From Topomyia yanbarensis (taxonomy: Eukaryota > Arthropoda > Insecta > Diptera > Culicidae): DNA of 64,000 bases. How positions within the stretch are numbered: position 1 is the stretch's first letter; every line of letters begins with the position of its first letter. The translations under genes were made by a program, and so were the position numbers. The stretch spans positions 4,216,001 to 4,280,000 of the forward strand of contig NC_080672.1 in assembly GCF_030247195.1 (NCBI RefSeq), in the 5' to 3' direction. The notes beneath the pieces were generated by a model. It was not told the DNA's origin. It was given only the letters and a program-made list of their open reading frames with translations, and searched no databases. Below are positions 47,542-62,040 of this stretch, piece after piece.

Positions 47542-47759
47542 ACGATTCAGACGATACATCAGCTTCCGTCAACGTCAACGGAACATCACCGTTCCGTCAG
47601 GATAAGTTTAATACGTTACTCTTGCGCCCGTCCATACATGCCGTACGTCAAAACGTTTCGTGCCGTTGATGTTGTGTGTGAATGCTTCCATTTAAATGCA
47701 TGTAACTAATCTTGACGTTCCCTACCGGTGACGGAAGCCTGATGTATCGTTTGAATCGT
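47542..47759. mobile_element. ~218-bp MITE
   Basis: Inverted ends of about 28 bp: CGATTCAGACGATACATCAG then CTTCCGTC on the left; complement of CGATTCAAACGATACATCAG then GCTTCCGTC on the right. The interior has CAACGGAAC and CGTTCCC pairs. No target duplication seen. Confidence 0.75.
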
Positions 47760-48161
47760 ACTCAAGGCAGCCTTAAATAGCAGTTAAGCCCTGTATTCTG
47801 ATGTAATGCTGGCATTATGCCAGAAAAGGTGAAATATTAAGCTGTTACTATGTAGAGATTGACAGCCCGTTCTAGCGTTACTAATGCTGTTATAGAGCAC
47901 TAGTGTACAAATGTCAAAGCCCGACGATGGCACTAGCTTTGACCACTATTTCATTATCACCACTATTAGAACGAAATTCTACTGTAGTCGTTTAATCGAC
48001 AATTCGTATGGTCTTTCAAAATTACAGCAAAATTTCCAAAGGTTTCCTTTTTCTCTTATCTTGTTTGCAGTTTGATATGATCTACTGCATTAAAAAATAC
48101 ATAAAGCTGTGTCCTATGCTATGAAGTAAATCTGTTTCAAAGTTTCATTCTCATAATGTGT

Positions 48162-48475
48162 ATCGATTTTGTTGGCTATTTTAGGAAAATTTAAGACTAA
48201 GAGAAATTAAAGCAATATACCGTGCGGTAAATATGGGTGGAACGCCCAGCTCCTACCATCAGAAGGCAAAGGTTTCTTCACATTTCCTCTCTATCATGAA
48301 CCTGCCTATTCCTAGTATTCCGTTCTATGTATATAACTGATTCGCTCTAGAATTCCAATCCGTCTTTTAATTTCATCGCATCGCTTTCTCTTAGTCTTAA
48401 ATATGCCGAAAATAGCCAACAAAATCTATACAGTAGAACCTTGCGACAATTAAAACATAGTAGCATTCTTATAAT
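48162..48475. mobile_element. MITE, family A copy 3
   Basis: Opposite orientation to the copies at 22.7 and 28.9 kb. Ends TCGATTTTGTTGGCTATTTT (left) and complement of TAGATTTTGTTGGCTATTTT (right), then TACAGTAGAACCTTGCGAC and TTAAAACATAGTA on the right. Interior block AACGCCCAGCTCCTACCATC is shared with copy 2. The left arm is shorter than the right. Confidence 0.75.
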
Positions 48476-49084
48476 GTGTAAAAATACATCAAAACAGTCA
48501 ATCTGTTCTAAATTTGTAACTAGTAAACTGATGTACACTACAATTGATCTGTTTTTTTGGGAGATTTAAAATAGAACAGCCTTAAAGTATATATCAGCAT
48601 AGCAAGCAGCCTAAATAAAGTAGCACTCTATCTTTAATAGTTTAAAATTTAGTCCAAATTTTTATATTAAGAATTACCGGTAAGTTAATAATATTACTCA
48701 AATAACCTTTAAATGGCTACAATCACACAACCCCCTCATTATTTTTCCGTAGCTGAGCGCTGACATAATTGAGAAAGAAAAAAATCCTCGGTAATGCATA
48801 GACAGTTTATTAATTCGGAAAAGTGTGTAAAGCTTATACCTCTTGAACCAAAAACATCAAATAAAGACAAATACTTCTCGAAGAAAAAAAGACTTTCACG
48901 TCTACATCCATGCTCACGAAGTCGAAAGCAAGGGTGTATTGATCGATGAGAGTATGAAGTGCGAAGATCTGCAGAAGTACAGGGTTTTCTATTATAGAGT
49001 CCCTTTACGTTAGCCAGATTGCGCATACATTCTGAAATAAGCGCGGGGGATTCAATGAAATCATACCCCAAATAAAACTCTCTT
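48476..49084. other. no gene recognised
   Basis: A block GATCTGTTTT...AATAGAACAGCC near 48545-48620 resembles one at 52740-52800, so a dispersed repeat is likely. Confidence 0.35.
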
Positions 49085-49300
49085 TGGGCGACCTAAATTG
49101 GATTGCCGACCTACATCAGGCTACGGGTCGTGAACTGTCTGTATTACACACAATTGGGATACACAACCAACCGTTGTAGAAATATGGTCCACTGTGGAAC
49201 GTGTGGCGAAAAGTGTGGGAATGATGCATGTAGTGAGAATTTCCATGAACATCATCAAATTTTCACCTGTGTACAAAATTGCAAGTGTTCAGGGCCGGTG
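49085..49300 (+). pseudogene. non-LTR retrotransposon ORF1 fragment with zinc-knuckle remnants
   Basis: Reads LPTYIRLRVVNCLYY, then GYTTNRCRNMVHCGTCGEKC and further Cys/His-rich sequence to about NCKCSGP. This matches the layout of Gag-like ORF1 proteins of jockey/LOA/I-type LINEs, which end in CCHC zinc knuckles (the first here has lost its second cysteine, Y replacing C). These proteins bind element RNA. Too short to assign to a family; may or may not belong to the LOA/I-type copy at 56-62 kb. Confidence 0.6.
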
Positions 49301-49789
49301 AATGACATGGGCAGTATAGGTTGAATATTGAAAATATTTGAGAGGGTAACACACTGGAAACTTTGAAACAAATATAAAATTTGAAATTTGTCACGCTTGT
49401 ATCTCGCACCCACAATGCGCGCTTTTGTAATCCTCGATGAACGAAGATTGCATTTGCACAAATTTACCGCTAGTGATTTAATGTTATTTGGTGACGTAGA
49501 CCTACGGCTTTAGTTTCTATATGGTTATTTACTTTGCAAATGTTGAATTTTATGTAACGAAAAGTGGTTAGTTTTTTAGTTATTCAATTATTACTTGAGA
49601 TTGAGAAGGAAAAGCTCACGGAAATGGAATTTCAAAACTTCTCTTCCCGTAGGCGCAAACCCCTATCTTTTCAAAGTATCAAAAGTTAACAAATAAACCA
49701 AATAATAAACACTTAACACTGCTTGAACTTAACACTTCTTGAACACTAGTTTACATGTTGTATAATGTAGAACGTTCCTAACATTCATA

Positions 49790-50830
49790 AAATCTTCAGA
49801 GCAGGGCGAGAAAAATTGTAATAAAACACTTCATAGCATTCATTAAACACATACTGTTGACGGATTCTTTTTTTTGTATAATTTGTACGAGTCACAGGAA
49901 GATGGATAGTACAGTAGGAATGAAAGTTACGCTGACGAATTTATGGGTTGAGAAGACGAAATAAGTCAGAATAGTCTTGGCAAGACAATAACAAGTCAGG
50001 CACAAAAGACGCATTGACTATATCCCGACGCAAAAATAGTGTTTCAAGGCCAATGGTCGCAGCGATCTTTGTATCTAGGAAGGCTGAGGGTCGCTCCAAG
50101 GCAGGTGGCGACACGCACAAATTTACGATAAATTAATTCTGATTGTCCTGAAGTCCAAACACAACTGCACGATATCCAAGTGCAAAACAAACAAGAGGGC
50201 AGTACGACATTTTTAAGCATTGTACGTTAGTAATATTCTCTAATAACTCTAAAACAAAACCCTAGACTTGTTAACAACTTCAATGAATCGGAAGCAAATG
50301 AAAGTTTGCAATCGAGTGGAACCTTTAAATCATTAATCATGGTTTCCTTCCTCAATGAAGTTTGCAAGATTGTATAATTGTTTTCGTGCAAACGTAGTCA
50401 CTGGAAGCATTTCAAATCATCCTGTTGATAGTGAACCAATCAGAGAACGTGTTTAACTAAGATGGCAGAAAGAAAGCACCGGAGAGACTCGCTTAGATAT
50501 AAAAGAAACATATAAGGTCCCAAATGGCTGCCTTGAGGTACACCGGACGTACCGTCAAAGAATAGAGATATATGATTCTCTATTTAGACAGGCATTTTAT
50601 GTCCGATCAAATTTTAACCACTATTATTCATTGCCGCAAAATCCGAGTCGTTTTTATTTAGTAATGGCAATTTGGTGGTTGAGTTTGTCAAAGGCCGCCG
50701 AAAGCTTGGTGTATATTGTATTTACCAGGATTCGGTTCTGGAGTAAGCGAGCGATAAATGTGGTGTAAGCTACTAAGTTTGCGCAAGTAGATCGCTTAGC
50801 CATGTTGAATTTCTGAGATGTAGTTGGAAC
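49790..50830 (-). pseudogene. CR1-like reverse transcriptase, heavily decayed
   Basis: Minus-strand reading with frameshifts and stops: AKRSTCANL, then TKLSAAFDKLNHQIA-like (about 50690), SGVPQGSHLGPYM (about 50540), then a region with LRxENNYTIL, a LKVPLDCKLSF block corresponding to the LGV-LDxxLTFKQH motif, and a C-terminal PxxLERPSAFLDTK block. The DLSAAFDK and PQGSHLGP boxes identify RT; the FADD box is deleted, so it is not functional. It is more decayed than both other CR1-like copies. Confidence 0.7.
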
Positions 50831-52959
<2,129 letters not shown>

Positions 52960-53102
52960 TAACGATACCATACCCGAGTATCGTTTAGAAAGTATCGATA
53001 CCGATACTTTTTGGCACCTGGAAGTATCGATACAAAAATACTCGATACTTTGTAGAAAAGTATCAATACCGTCAGTATCGATACTAGTATCGCCCATCCC
53101 TA
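52960..53102. mobile_element. hAT-like terminal fragment with AGTATCGATAC repeats
   Basis: Right end is the complement of TTAGGGATGGGCGATACTAG; inward there are about eight direct and inverted copies of AGTATCGATAC or near variants. Terminal AGGGxTGGGC and dense subterminal repeats are typical of hAT elements. The opposite end was not found. Confidence 0.55.
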
Positions 53103-53484
53103 AGGAATCGAAAGTTTGATTATAATACTGGTATAATAGTGGTACACGTATTATAAATGAGCGTAGCTAACCTCGAAATGTCATTCTGAAATGGACATCG
53201 GCAAATCAGTAGAGCTAACACCTACTACATCCCGAGATTAAGTTGTTTGCATGAGGTGATTGGACCATACGCGGAAAACTTTTTTTCATTATACCACTGC
53301 CAACCAGTGTGATTTACAAGGTTAACACAAACATAATAACGAAATTTTCGTAATTTTTAACATTTTGTGTTATTTATGAAGAGTTTTAATCTATTTCGCG
53401 GATGATTATATTTCCTGAGAATGCTCGAAAAGAGCTTGCAGGATCCGTATAGATATTACACCTAACCGCAAACAAAAGTCGTTT

Positions 53485-53660
53485 TTCATATTTTTATATA
53501 TATAAAATAAAGTTGGCGTAGGTAATACCGCGCATCACTAAAGAACAGCATGATGGATCTGCGTGATTTGTTCTTCAAATTGTTGATATCATGAATGCTC
53601 GAATTAATTTCAATCATGAATACTATTACGGGCAGGACTAAGTTTGCCGGGTCAGCTAGT
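53485..53660 (+). mobile_element. possible short Helitron
   Basis: Ends GGCAGGACTAAGTTTGCC followed by GGGTCAGCTAGT: a short stem (GGCA/TGCC) just before CTAGT, as at Helitron 3' ends (CTRR), followed by T. The left end near 53485 (TTTTTATATATATAAAATAA) resembles insect Helitron 5' ends but lacks a clear TC start. No Rep/helicase. Confidence 0.45.
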
Positions 53661-56449
53661 TTTATATAAAATATGCGGCTGGGGTAAGTTGGTGATAACG
53701 CACGCGGGGCAAGTTGGCAGTACATGCACAATGCAAAAATAGTCATAATTATTGTTATTTATTTTATTTCACTCCAAAGCAAGATATCCTTTTTTGTGTA
53801 TCTCGTCGACGCAGTAAACATTTATTTCGACCATACGTCTGAATAATTTCGAAAATTTGTTTTTGAAAATGGTGTGCACGTCGAAATCAAAATGTCGACA
53901 GCCTACTCGATAAACTAAGTAGAAGACACCAAATTGTTATTCCCTTGGTCGGTGTTAAGTCAGACCGGACTAAGTGATATCGTATTGATTTCGAGAAAAA
54001 ATAGTTTAAAATTTGAATCGCAACATCAATTACTTTATAATGTGCATATATTTTTTGACATAATTCTGGCTTATTTCATTATAACATATTTCAAATCTGG
54101 CAAACGTCGAATGTAGCTAAAGAAATTTTTTATTCAGTGCTTTTATTATTCCATTTTAAGAGTATTTATTATTTTTTCATTTTTTAAAACCCGTAAACTC
54201 AAAAATCTATTAATTTTGTCTCGCTAGATTCCATCTGTGGCCCAGTGTGCAACGCCCATCCGTCTTACGCTCCACTATGGCTGCGTCGTTCAGTGTTGTT
54301 CACCTTTGCTCTATACAGATATCTGTACAAAACAAGCCTACTACTGCTATCGAGCAGAAGCTCCATCAAAACGATACACTACTGGATGGACCTAACATGC
54401 ACTCCACGGGTCTAACGTGTAGAATATCGGACGTGCAGCCATCCGCCATCATTATTATACGATTGAAAATTTTTAGTCCACAGTGAGAACATAAATCGCT
54501 GTTCCTCGTGAAGCCTGCTTTAGTCCGAATGAGACCTAGATAGTTGGGGGGAAAAGTCGCGATCACGTGTAGTTTATTTTTAGATTGTGTTAGTTTGCTG
54601 GTTTGATCCATGGGATCTGGAAAGCGGGATGGTCGAATATAAACAAGGAACTGCTCAAGTGTTGTTTAATTGTCATTTAAATAGTGAAAATAAACTATTT
54701 AAACATTCACTGGCGCACGTTTGAAAAGGATCCATAAATGCTAAGCAACTAAACTAGTGCATCATTAAAAATGGCCAACTTTGATTTTAAACCAGTAGTT
54801 CATTTGTCAAAGTTGCCAACTCGAATCAATAACAGTATTGTTTGACCCAGAATCAACAGCTCGAATGATCCGCGAAAATTTTAAACCCTATTCTATTAGT
54901 GAACAATAACAATAGGATCGTTCGTTAAAACGATTGAACCGACAAATCTAGAATTTAATTTTAATAAATTGCATACCATCCAGAATCACATTGAAAATCC
55001 CATTCAGGAAATAAATACAAATTAAATTAATGTCATTCGACCGCACGCGGGTGAACCTGCAGTTGGGATTGCATTTTGCACACAAACCTGTCTACATGGC
55101 TACTTCAAACTGATAACACCGAAATAAAGAGTGGAAGGCCCCCTTCCGAGTTCCATCGAATGAAAACATGTATGTTTAAAGCAATTTATAAATACAATCG
55201 AAAGAGCCAAGTTGATGAGGCGGCAAACGAACTGGATGTCAGCCTTGAGAACCATTTCAAACAAAAAAAAAGGTTGGTTCCAATTGACATTGTGTAGTGG
55301 CCGTTGTAATCGTGTATAAAGGCAGACAACGTTTGACCTCTGTCCGCGGTAATTGCAGCGTTTTATCAACCTGAATATATTGCATTGGGCGGGACAGCTA
55401 TCATTTCGTTGGGTTTCCCTAGTAGAATAGAGAATCGATGGGACAGATAGGATTTTGAACAGATAACTTTATCGATCGGTTTCAATTCCCCCAAAAAAAG
55501 ATCTTGTATTGCCGCTGCCTTTCAACAACCGAATCGAAGTCATCACATGCGTGAAACACATTGTAGCTTTCAGCCATGGGAAACATCGAAAAACTTGTAA
55601 TAATGATGAAAAACGGGTTTAGACAGTGTGCTGCTGTGCAATGAGTATGCCATTATACAACCAGTTCCAGCTGGATGGGGGAAAGGAAACAACATGGTAA
55701 TCCAAGTGCTTCCGGAACACAAAGCTAGACCGGGGCGCCATCTGTGTGCCGTAGATACAAACACAGACACACAGAAAAAGACTGAGACGAATCGGTGCAC
55801 ATCGTTGCTTCCCAGCAGGTGTATCATAACGACAGGTCACGTGAATCTGTTCTGCTGGATCAACGTGACGAGTGCTGAAACTATTTCATTTCTTATATTG
55901 TTTGACGACGAAGCACGCAGAAGGTGTAGCAGGATAAACTTTCACCTCACATTCGCCTCTGCACCATCGGCACCCTCCTCATTGACTGACTGACTGCTAC
56001 TGCTAAGCCTATGCTATAAAGGAACTGACTGAAACTGCAATCGCATCACGTTTCGCAGCTTCATTAATTGGTTATGTTTGCTTTCATAACCTCAAAATGA
56101 GGTTAGGTTTCTCGCCTTGCATCGCAAATCGCACTCGGATGGTACGGCGGCAGTCGGTCGGTCGGAGCTGCATTAACGGGAAAAGTTTGACAGACAGAAG
56201 AAACTGGAAAAGTTTGTCGAGCAGAGTAGGCGAGGAGTCGGAACTGCTCAGGAGATTTCGTAAAAAAGGGTTGCTTGAAGATATATAATTCCCGGTATAT
56301 CAGTTTTGGTTTCGACGCAGCTTCATAATCGAGCTGAACATATCATGCACTTTAGCTATTTACAGGATGTATGAGTATTGTGGATGACAACGTTGACTTC
56401 CCAATTTTATCGGGTAATTTGGAACTGTTGAACGTAAAGGTCGATAGTT
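53661..56449. other. no gene recognised; balanced-composition stretch 55500-56340
   Basis: 53700-55050 is AT-rich. 55500-56340 is GC-richer, with ORFs up to 121 codons (55628-55993 +) without known domains. No repeats with clear ends. 54240-54620 also has ORFs on both strands of unknown meaning. Confidence 0.35.
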
Positions 56450-57707
56450 CAAGCCAGAATCTAAAATCACAAGCTGGCAGAGAAGAGGTGTTAGATGTAA
56501 CTCTCTGCTGTGACAGTATTACGCATGAGTTGGTAAACTGGTTCATACCTAACGAGCGCGAACCGTTGTCTGATCATAAGTGCATCGTCTTTGATCATTT
56601 AAACGTCTCGCTAGATATCGTCACATATCGTAATCCCAAATCTACAAACTGGGACCTCTACGAAGAGGGCTTTAATCTCCAAGTGACATGGGTGAGGTCG
56701 AGGATAAAACAAGCTCACTCATAGTAGCAGCATACCAAGAGGCTTGTCCGCTTCGAGTTATGTGTGCTTCTAGAGGAACACCTTGTTGGAATACCGAACT
56801 TGTTCGACTCATAAGGTTATGTAGAAGAGCTTGGAATCGCAGACGCAGGGACGGGTCGGAGGCATTTAAGTTGGCTCGCAAAGCATACAGAAATGCCCTT
56901 CGATCCTTTGAGCGAAGTGGTTGGAAAAGCCTTTGCACAAATCAACGAAATTGAATACGTTACTTTCGAAATCGAAAGACTTTTTATGTCTGTTCAATTA
57001 GAGCTGCTAATGGTGAATACTCGTCTGACGAAGATGTAGTACATACTCGAGTGTCTTTTTGACACACACTTTCCAGGCTGTACGACTAACGACTGCCCCT
57101 GAGTTTTATTTAAGTAGTTCTGATTCTTGGGCATTTGCTCGTAGAATTGTGACAACCGAATCGATCAAATGGGTGATTGAAAGTTTTGCTCCGTATAAGT
57201 CTCCGAGAAATGATGGAATCATTCCAGTTCTGCTGCAAAAAGAATATGAACACTTCAAGAATTTTTTAAAAAAGATTCTTACTTGTAGATTTGCAACAGG
57301 ATACATTCCATTAGCGTTTAATTCCCAAAGGTTGCCGCGTCACTTATGAGGAGGCAAAGAGCTTTAGACCGATCAGTCTGACCTCCTTCCTTCTCAAATC
57401 AGTGAAACGTTTAATCGACCACTATATTCGGGATGTTAGCTTGGGCAAGCACCTGCTGCATGCAATGCAACATGCATATCAGCGGGGGAAGTCTACTATC
57501 ACCCTGTTACACAATGTTGTCTACAACATTGCATAAGTTTTTGCACAAAACCAATCAAGTTTAGGAGTTTTTTCTCGATATTGAAGGTGCTTTTGACAAC
57601 GTGTCTTTCGAATCCATTTTGAAAGCAGCACGAGGTCATGGAGTACCTTCATATATCACGAACTGGATACACGCAATGCTTAGCAACCGATATCTGTGCT
57701 CAACGTT

Positions 57708-59268
57708 GTAACCTCTAGATCAGCTCAGTAGGTGGTTGGAGGGGAATTATGCTGGTACTCGTTTTGTGCGTACACATACTCACCACGGGACTCATTCACG
57801 TTGGGAACTATGGGAAAACGGACCATTCGTTGCTGCAGGCAACCAAGGTGAAGACCCAAAAGGTACGCGCTATACATAACAGATCACACTAGCGAAACCT
57901 TGAACCTTCTTTCAAATAGAACACCTGAAGACGAGGGCTGACGACTCCTTTCGAGTCCAGAGCTCGAATCAAATTGTGGTGTAAATATACGGACAATGTT
58001 AATCTTGAACGAAGCTCAATTCTTAATTATATGTACAATTTATTTTACCCTAACACATTTCCTTAAATCTAAGTGACGTCACAGTATCCTATTTCTACTT
58101 GCGGATTTTATTTGTTGGTGTAGGGTGTGCGATGGCGGCATAGCGTATAGCCGACGAGAACAGCAATGGCGGATCTGTGACCGCTTATAGTGGACGCTTC
58201 GATCCTTCCGGGGTGTCGATTATCGTGGTTGTGGTATTGACCGGAAACGAACTGGTTACCGATCCTTGTTGAAGATGCTGACGACAATATGGTGACGGAT
58301 TGTCTAGCACGTCCAACCTTCGGTTCTGGTTGCAGGGACTCACGGCACTCCCGATCATGATCTGTCCGCTGCGTAGTAGGCGGTCGAGGAATCTCTCCTG
58401 TGAAAATATTCTTCGGACGAAGTCCGAAGCCGGAAACAAAAAGGTCCACTGGGGACCTGCCAAGTAGAAATTAGCGTATGTGTCACGTGTTTTTACAACC
58501 TGAACCTACACCAACGTTTTACCCGTTTCATTTTATAATTTTACCTTTTTGACTCTTTTTTAAATTGTATGTTCCGTGCTTTCCATGTCATGCTTTTCGT
58601 ATTGGGAACACTGTTTAACAATATATTTAATTTTAACGATTAGCCCTAAGATAATACAGTTTAATAATTTTATGACAACTAACCGTACTAACACCTTTTA
58701 ATTCACTTGACCCGATTTAATTATCACTATGTATATTCGCCTCATTTTTAATCTGCTAATCTGATCTACAACAAAAACATCATAAGAACATTTGACACCA
58801 CTTAACAAAAATACAAAAAGACTTTACATTAATTTCAGTAAAACCGCGCGCACTTCTGATTTCTTCGGGCGTTGGGAGCAGAAAGAATGTTCTTGGCGGT
58901 AGCTGAGTGTGGCTAAGGCCGGATGATACCGAGTAAACCTAAATTTTCGCGATGTCACCCGATCTGACATTTACCTTGTCCACTTTTGGCAGCCCTTCCC
59001 ATGACTGCAACAGCGATGAATGACATGTTGCGCGACATTACTTGATCACACCGTTGTGATTGAGTACCCTACTGAGAGTGTTCCTGCAGGAGTGACTCCT
59101 CCGTCCCAGACGTAAACGTCAGACTTGGAGGACTACCACTCACACAGTTGACAGTACTGTATAGCTAGGGTAGGACTTAAGATGGATTGGTGGAACTAAT
59201 TGAGCAACTCTAGAGTTTTTTTTTTCATTTTGGCAAAGCCAACAATCAATATTGTAACCAGCGGTTAC
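57708..59268. mobile_element. unclassified 1.56-kb insertion, GTAACC ends, AACGTT duplication
   Basis: The retrotransposon codons ...CTCAACGTT (57707) and AACGTTAAGACAAG (59269) join into an open LCSTLRQ reading if one AACGTT is removed, so AACGTT is a 6-bp target duplication. The insertion begins GTAACCTCT and ends with the complement of GTAACCGCT; the right end also holds a small hairpin (GTAACCAGCGGTTAC). Minus-strand frames at 58463-58108 are arginine- and serine-rich and could be the tail of a polyprotein, but I cannot name them. No LTR pair was seen. Confidence 0.75.
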
Positions 59269-60194
59269 AACGTTAAGACAAGTATAGATAAAGAAACTGA
59301 GTGTCTGCGGATTTCCTCGAGGTGGTGTGCTATCACCACTTCTATGGAACCTTGTCGCCAATGAATTGTTGAAGAAACCTAATTATCATATAATCATCAC
59401 CGGTATTTGCATTAACACACTTTTTGATTTGATGCAACAAGCCTTATGTGTTGTTGAGTAGTGGTGTCTTCATGTTGGACTATCAGTTAATCCAAATAAA
59501 ACATCAATGGTGCTTTTTACGCAACAAAGGATTACAAACGGAGTTCGTCCACTGCAGTTCTTTGACTCTAAAATTATTAGCGCAGATCAAGTAAAGTACG
59601 TTGGGGTAATTCTTGATTCAAAACTTAATTGGACAGCTCACATAGATTTCAGGATCAAGAAAGCTTGCGTGGCCTTCGACCAATGTAGACGGGCTTTCGG
59701 TAAATCTTGGGGACTCAAACCCAAGTACATTCAGTGGATCTACACAACAATTGTTAGACCAATACTGGCATACGGGTGCCTTGTTTGGTGGCAGAAGGGA
59801 GAAGTTAAGACAATCCAATCAAAGTTAATCCATCTTCAGAGGATGGTCTTGATGGCGATGACTGGTGCGTTCTCGACAACACCTACTGCTGTTCTCGAGG
59901 CACTCTTGAACATAAAACCACTACATGTGTTTCTGAAACAAGAAGCACTTTCTTGTGCATACCGTCTTAAGGTTACTGGGCTCTGGAACAGTAACTCAAT
60001 ACATCGTGCAACTAGCCATACAAAACTGTGGCCCCAAATGGTTACTTGAGATGAGTATACACTTGCTACCAGTGACCTTACACTCACATGTAGTTTTCCA
60101 TTTAAAACTTTCAATGTGAGAATTCCTCTACGCGAAGAATGGCTGTCTGGTTGGATGGAGCGACAACTTAAAAAATACGTAGTTTGTTTTACTG

Positions 60195-60911
60195 TTTTTT
60201 TAATTATTTGCTGTCAAAAATACAATTTTCTTTTTGAATATGATTCTAAACGCCATTTTAAATCGAAATGGTCTTAACAAAATTTTTCTAAAATGTAGTA
60301 GTTCTCGAGATATTTTAACTTTTGTTTTAACAACACAATTATTTTGTTTTATTACGACCTTTTCATAAGTTAGTCGCGTTTCTCCATCAACAATAATAGG
60401 TTTTTCAAAAGGCCCATAAACTTGCGTGCAACTTTCTCTTTGACATCAAGGCGATATTGTAAACCATTGGAAAGTTACATGAAAGCAACTTTTTTACCGA
60501 TTTTTTCTCCATCATGCAATCACATTCAAAATGTTTCTTTTCTCTTTAGGTTTTTGGTAACAAAATATAAAAAATTAAAAAAATGGGTTTTTTCGCAATT
60601 TAAATTTTTATCATAAATTTTTGTTTTTTTTTGAAAAATGACGCAACATTTTTTTCAGTGTATATTTTTTCCAGACAGAAGTATTCATTCCCTGTAACTC
60701 GTTCTCAGATAGTTTTGCTGCATAAAATACAGTAATCGAACAAAAAAATTTTGAAATTCATACACGTAGAAACGTTTACGCCCTTTTGAAAAGTTGCTCT
60801 TGAGTCAAAAAATCTTATTACCTGTGGAAAACATTTAGTCTTGCATGACGGTGAAACGTGTAAAGTTTCATTGGAATCTAAGATGGTCGGTCACGATTTT
60901 AAAGATTTTCG
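60195..60911. mobile_element. 717-bp insertion in the RNase H start
   Basis: RNase H reads KKYVVCFT up to 60193 and DGSSWNSSGVYC from 60912; removing the insertion restores the conserved VVCYTDGS motif. The insert is AT-rich, contains CTCGAGATATTTTAACTTTT and GAAACGTTTACGCCCTTTTG blocks of foldback-type repeats, and encodes nothing recognisable. Target duplication is unclear (TTTTACTG versus ATTTTCGG). Confidence 0.75.
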
Positions 60912-61722
60912 GACGGATCTTCGTGGAATTCCTCTGGTGTCTATTGTCATAAAATAAGATTAAACCAATCTCATTCGCTTGGTAGATACTGTACCGTATT
61001 CCAGGTAGAAATCTTCTCGATTCTGTGTGGCGTATAATCAGCACTTCAACAGGGAATTTGCGGTAAAACAATCTATTTTTACTCTGACAGTCAGGCTTCC
61101 CTGAAAGCACTCAGTTCGCCAGACTCGAAATCAAAATTAGTAATCGCATATCGAACTCAAATCGAAGAACATAGCCTTTCAAATGCTATCTACCTTCTAT
61201 GGATACCCGATCATTCCGGTATTACTGGAAATGAATGGGCGGACGAATTGGCAAGAGCTGGTGCTGCGACTGACTTCGTTAGTCCAGAACCAGTTCTACC
61301 ACTGTCAATAAGTTGGATAAAGAACAAGATTCGCTCTTGGGCAGCATCCGATCATGCCAACCAATGGCGTAGCTTGCAAACTTGCGTTCAAACAAAGACT
61401 TTTCAGCCGGATGTGAGTCCGAAAATGCCAAAGAATTTGTTGCATTTTTCCAAGCACAACTGCAGTATTCTAGTCAGTGCACTGACTGGACATTGCAAAC
61501 TCAATTATCACATGGCTACTATTCAGCGCGCTGAGTATTATTCGTGTGATCTTTGTAAATCCGATTACGGAGCATAATATCATTTGATATGCAACTGCCC
61601 TGTAGTAATGCAATTACGTATCCGGATTTTTGGTTCTCCATACATAGATGAACCTGTGTACAGAGAGCTGAAACTGAAGGATATGCTATTGTTCCTAACC
61701 CAGTGTGGTAAAGAGCTATAGT

Positions 61723-62040
61723 TTTAGTCGTATTTAAATGACAATATCTCTTCGGGGATGCTGTCGTTCTGTTATTTCAATATCTCCTCCGAGGTGTTGA
61801 TATATCCGCTCACTGCTTAAATAAAAAATTTAAATCCCTCCGGGGGTTGCAAGTTTTATTGCTGCTATTGTAGCACATGCAGATCGTTCAGCACCCTTCT
61901 GGGGGTGCAGAATGCTCTGTTTTAATTGTTCTGTGTCGTTATTTTCCTTACCCCTAATCTTACCACTTTCTCACGACGATTCTTGGCAAGGCACAAATCT
62001 CCGATCAACATGGGGAACGTGCCATTTGAGCCAGAAAAAA
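61723..62040 (+). other. probable 3' UTR of the LOA/I-group element
   Basis: Follows the last pol frame. Contains three C/G-rich pairs (CTCCTCCGAGG, CCCTCCGGGGG, CCCTTCTGGGGG) that can each form a short stem; this may be the RT recognition region. No poly-A tail boundary is obvious. Confidence 0.5.

Larger units (their letters stand above)
56450..61722 (+). pseudogene. RNase H-bearing LOA/I-group non-LTR retrotransposon, decayed and twice interrupted
   Basis: Plus-strand pol. Endonuclease end: GREEVLDVTLCCDSI and EPLSDHKCIVFD (56475-56610). Then a linker (TPCWNTELVRLIRLCRRAWN, 56780-56840), RT beginning ESFAPYKSPRNDGIIPVLLQ, SFRPISLTSFLLK, FLDIEGAFDNVSFESI, broken after LCSTL at 57707; it resumes LRQV, KKLSVCGFPRGGVLSPLLWN (59285-59345). 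The catalytic YADD segment is deleted between KKPNYH and IIITGICINTL. It continues LSVNPNKTSMVLFT and VGVILDSKLNWTAHI to 60194. RNase H: TDGSS resumes at 60912, YFYSDSQASLKAL, WIPDHSGITGNEWADELARA, then a CCHC-like C-x2-C-..H-C tail. Several stops and frameshifts. The presence of RNase H excludes CR1; LOA (Lian-like) is my preferred group. Confidence 0.85.

Noticed and set aside
57708..59268. An LTR retrotransposon in the LOA/I-type RT
   Set aside because: No direct terminal repeats, no TG...CA ends, and a 6-bp rather than 4-5-bp duplication.
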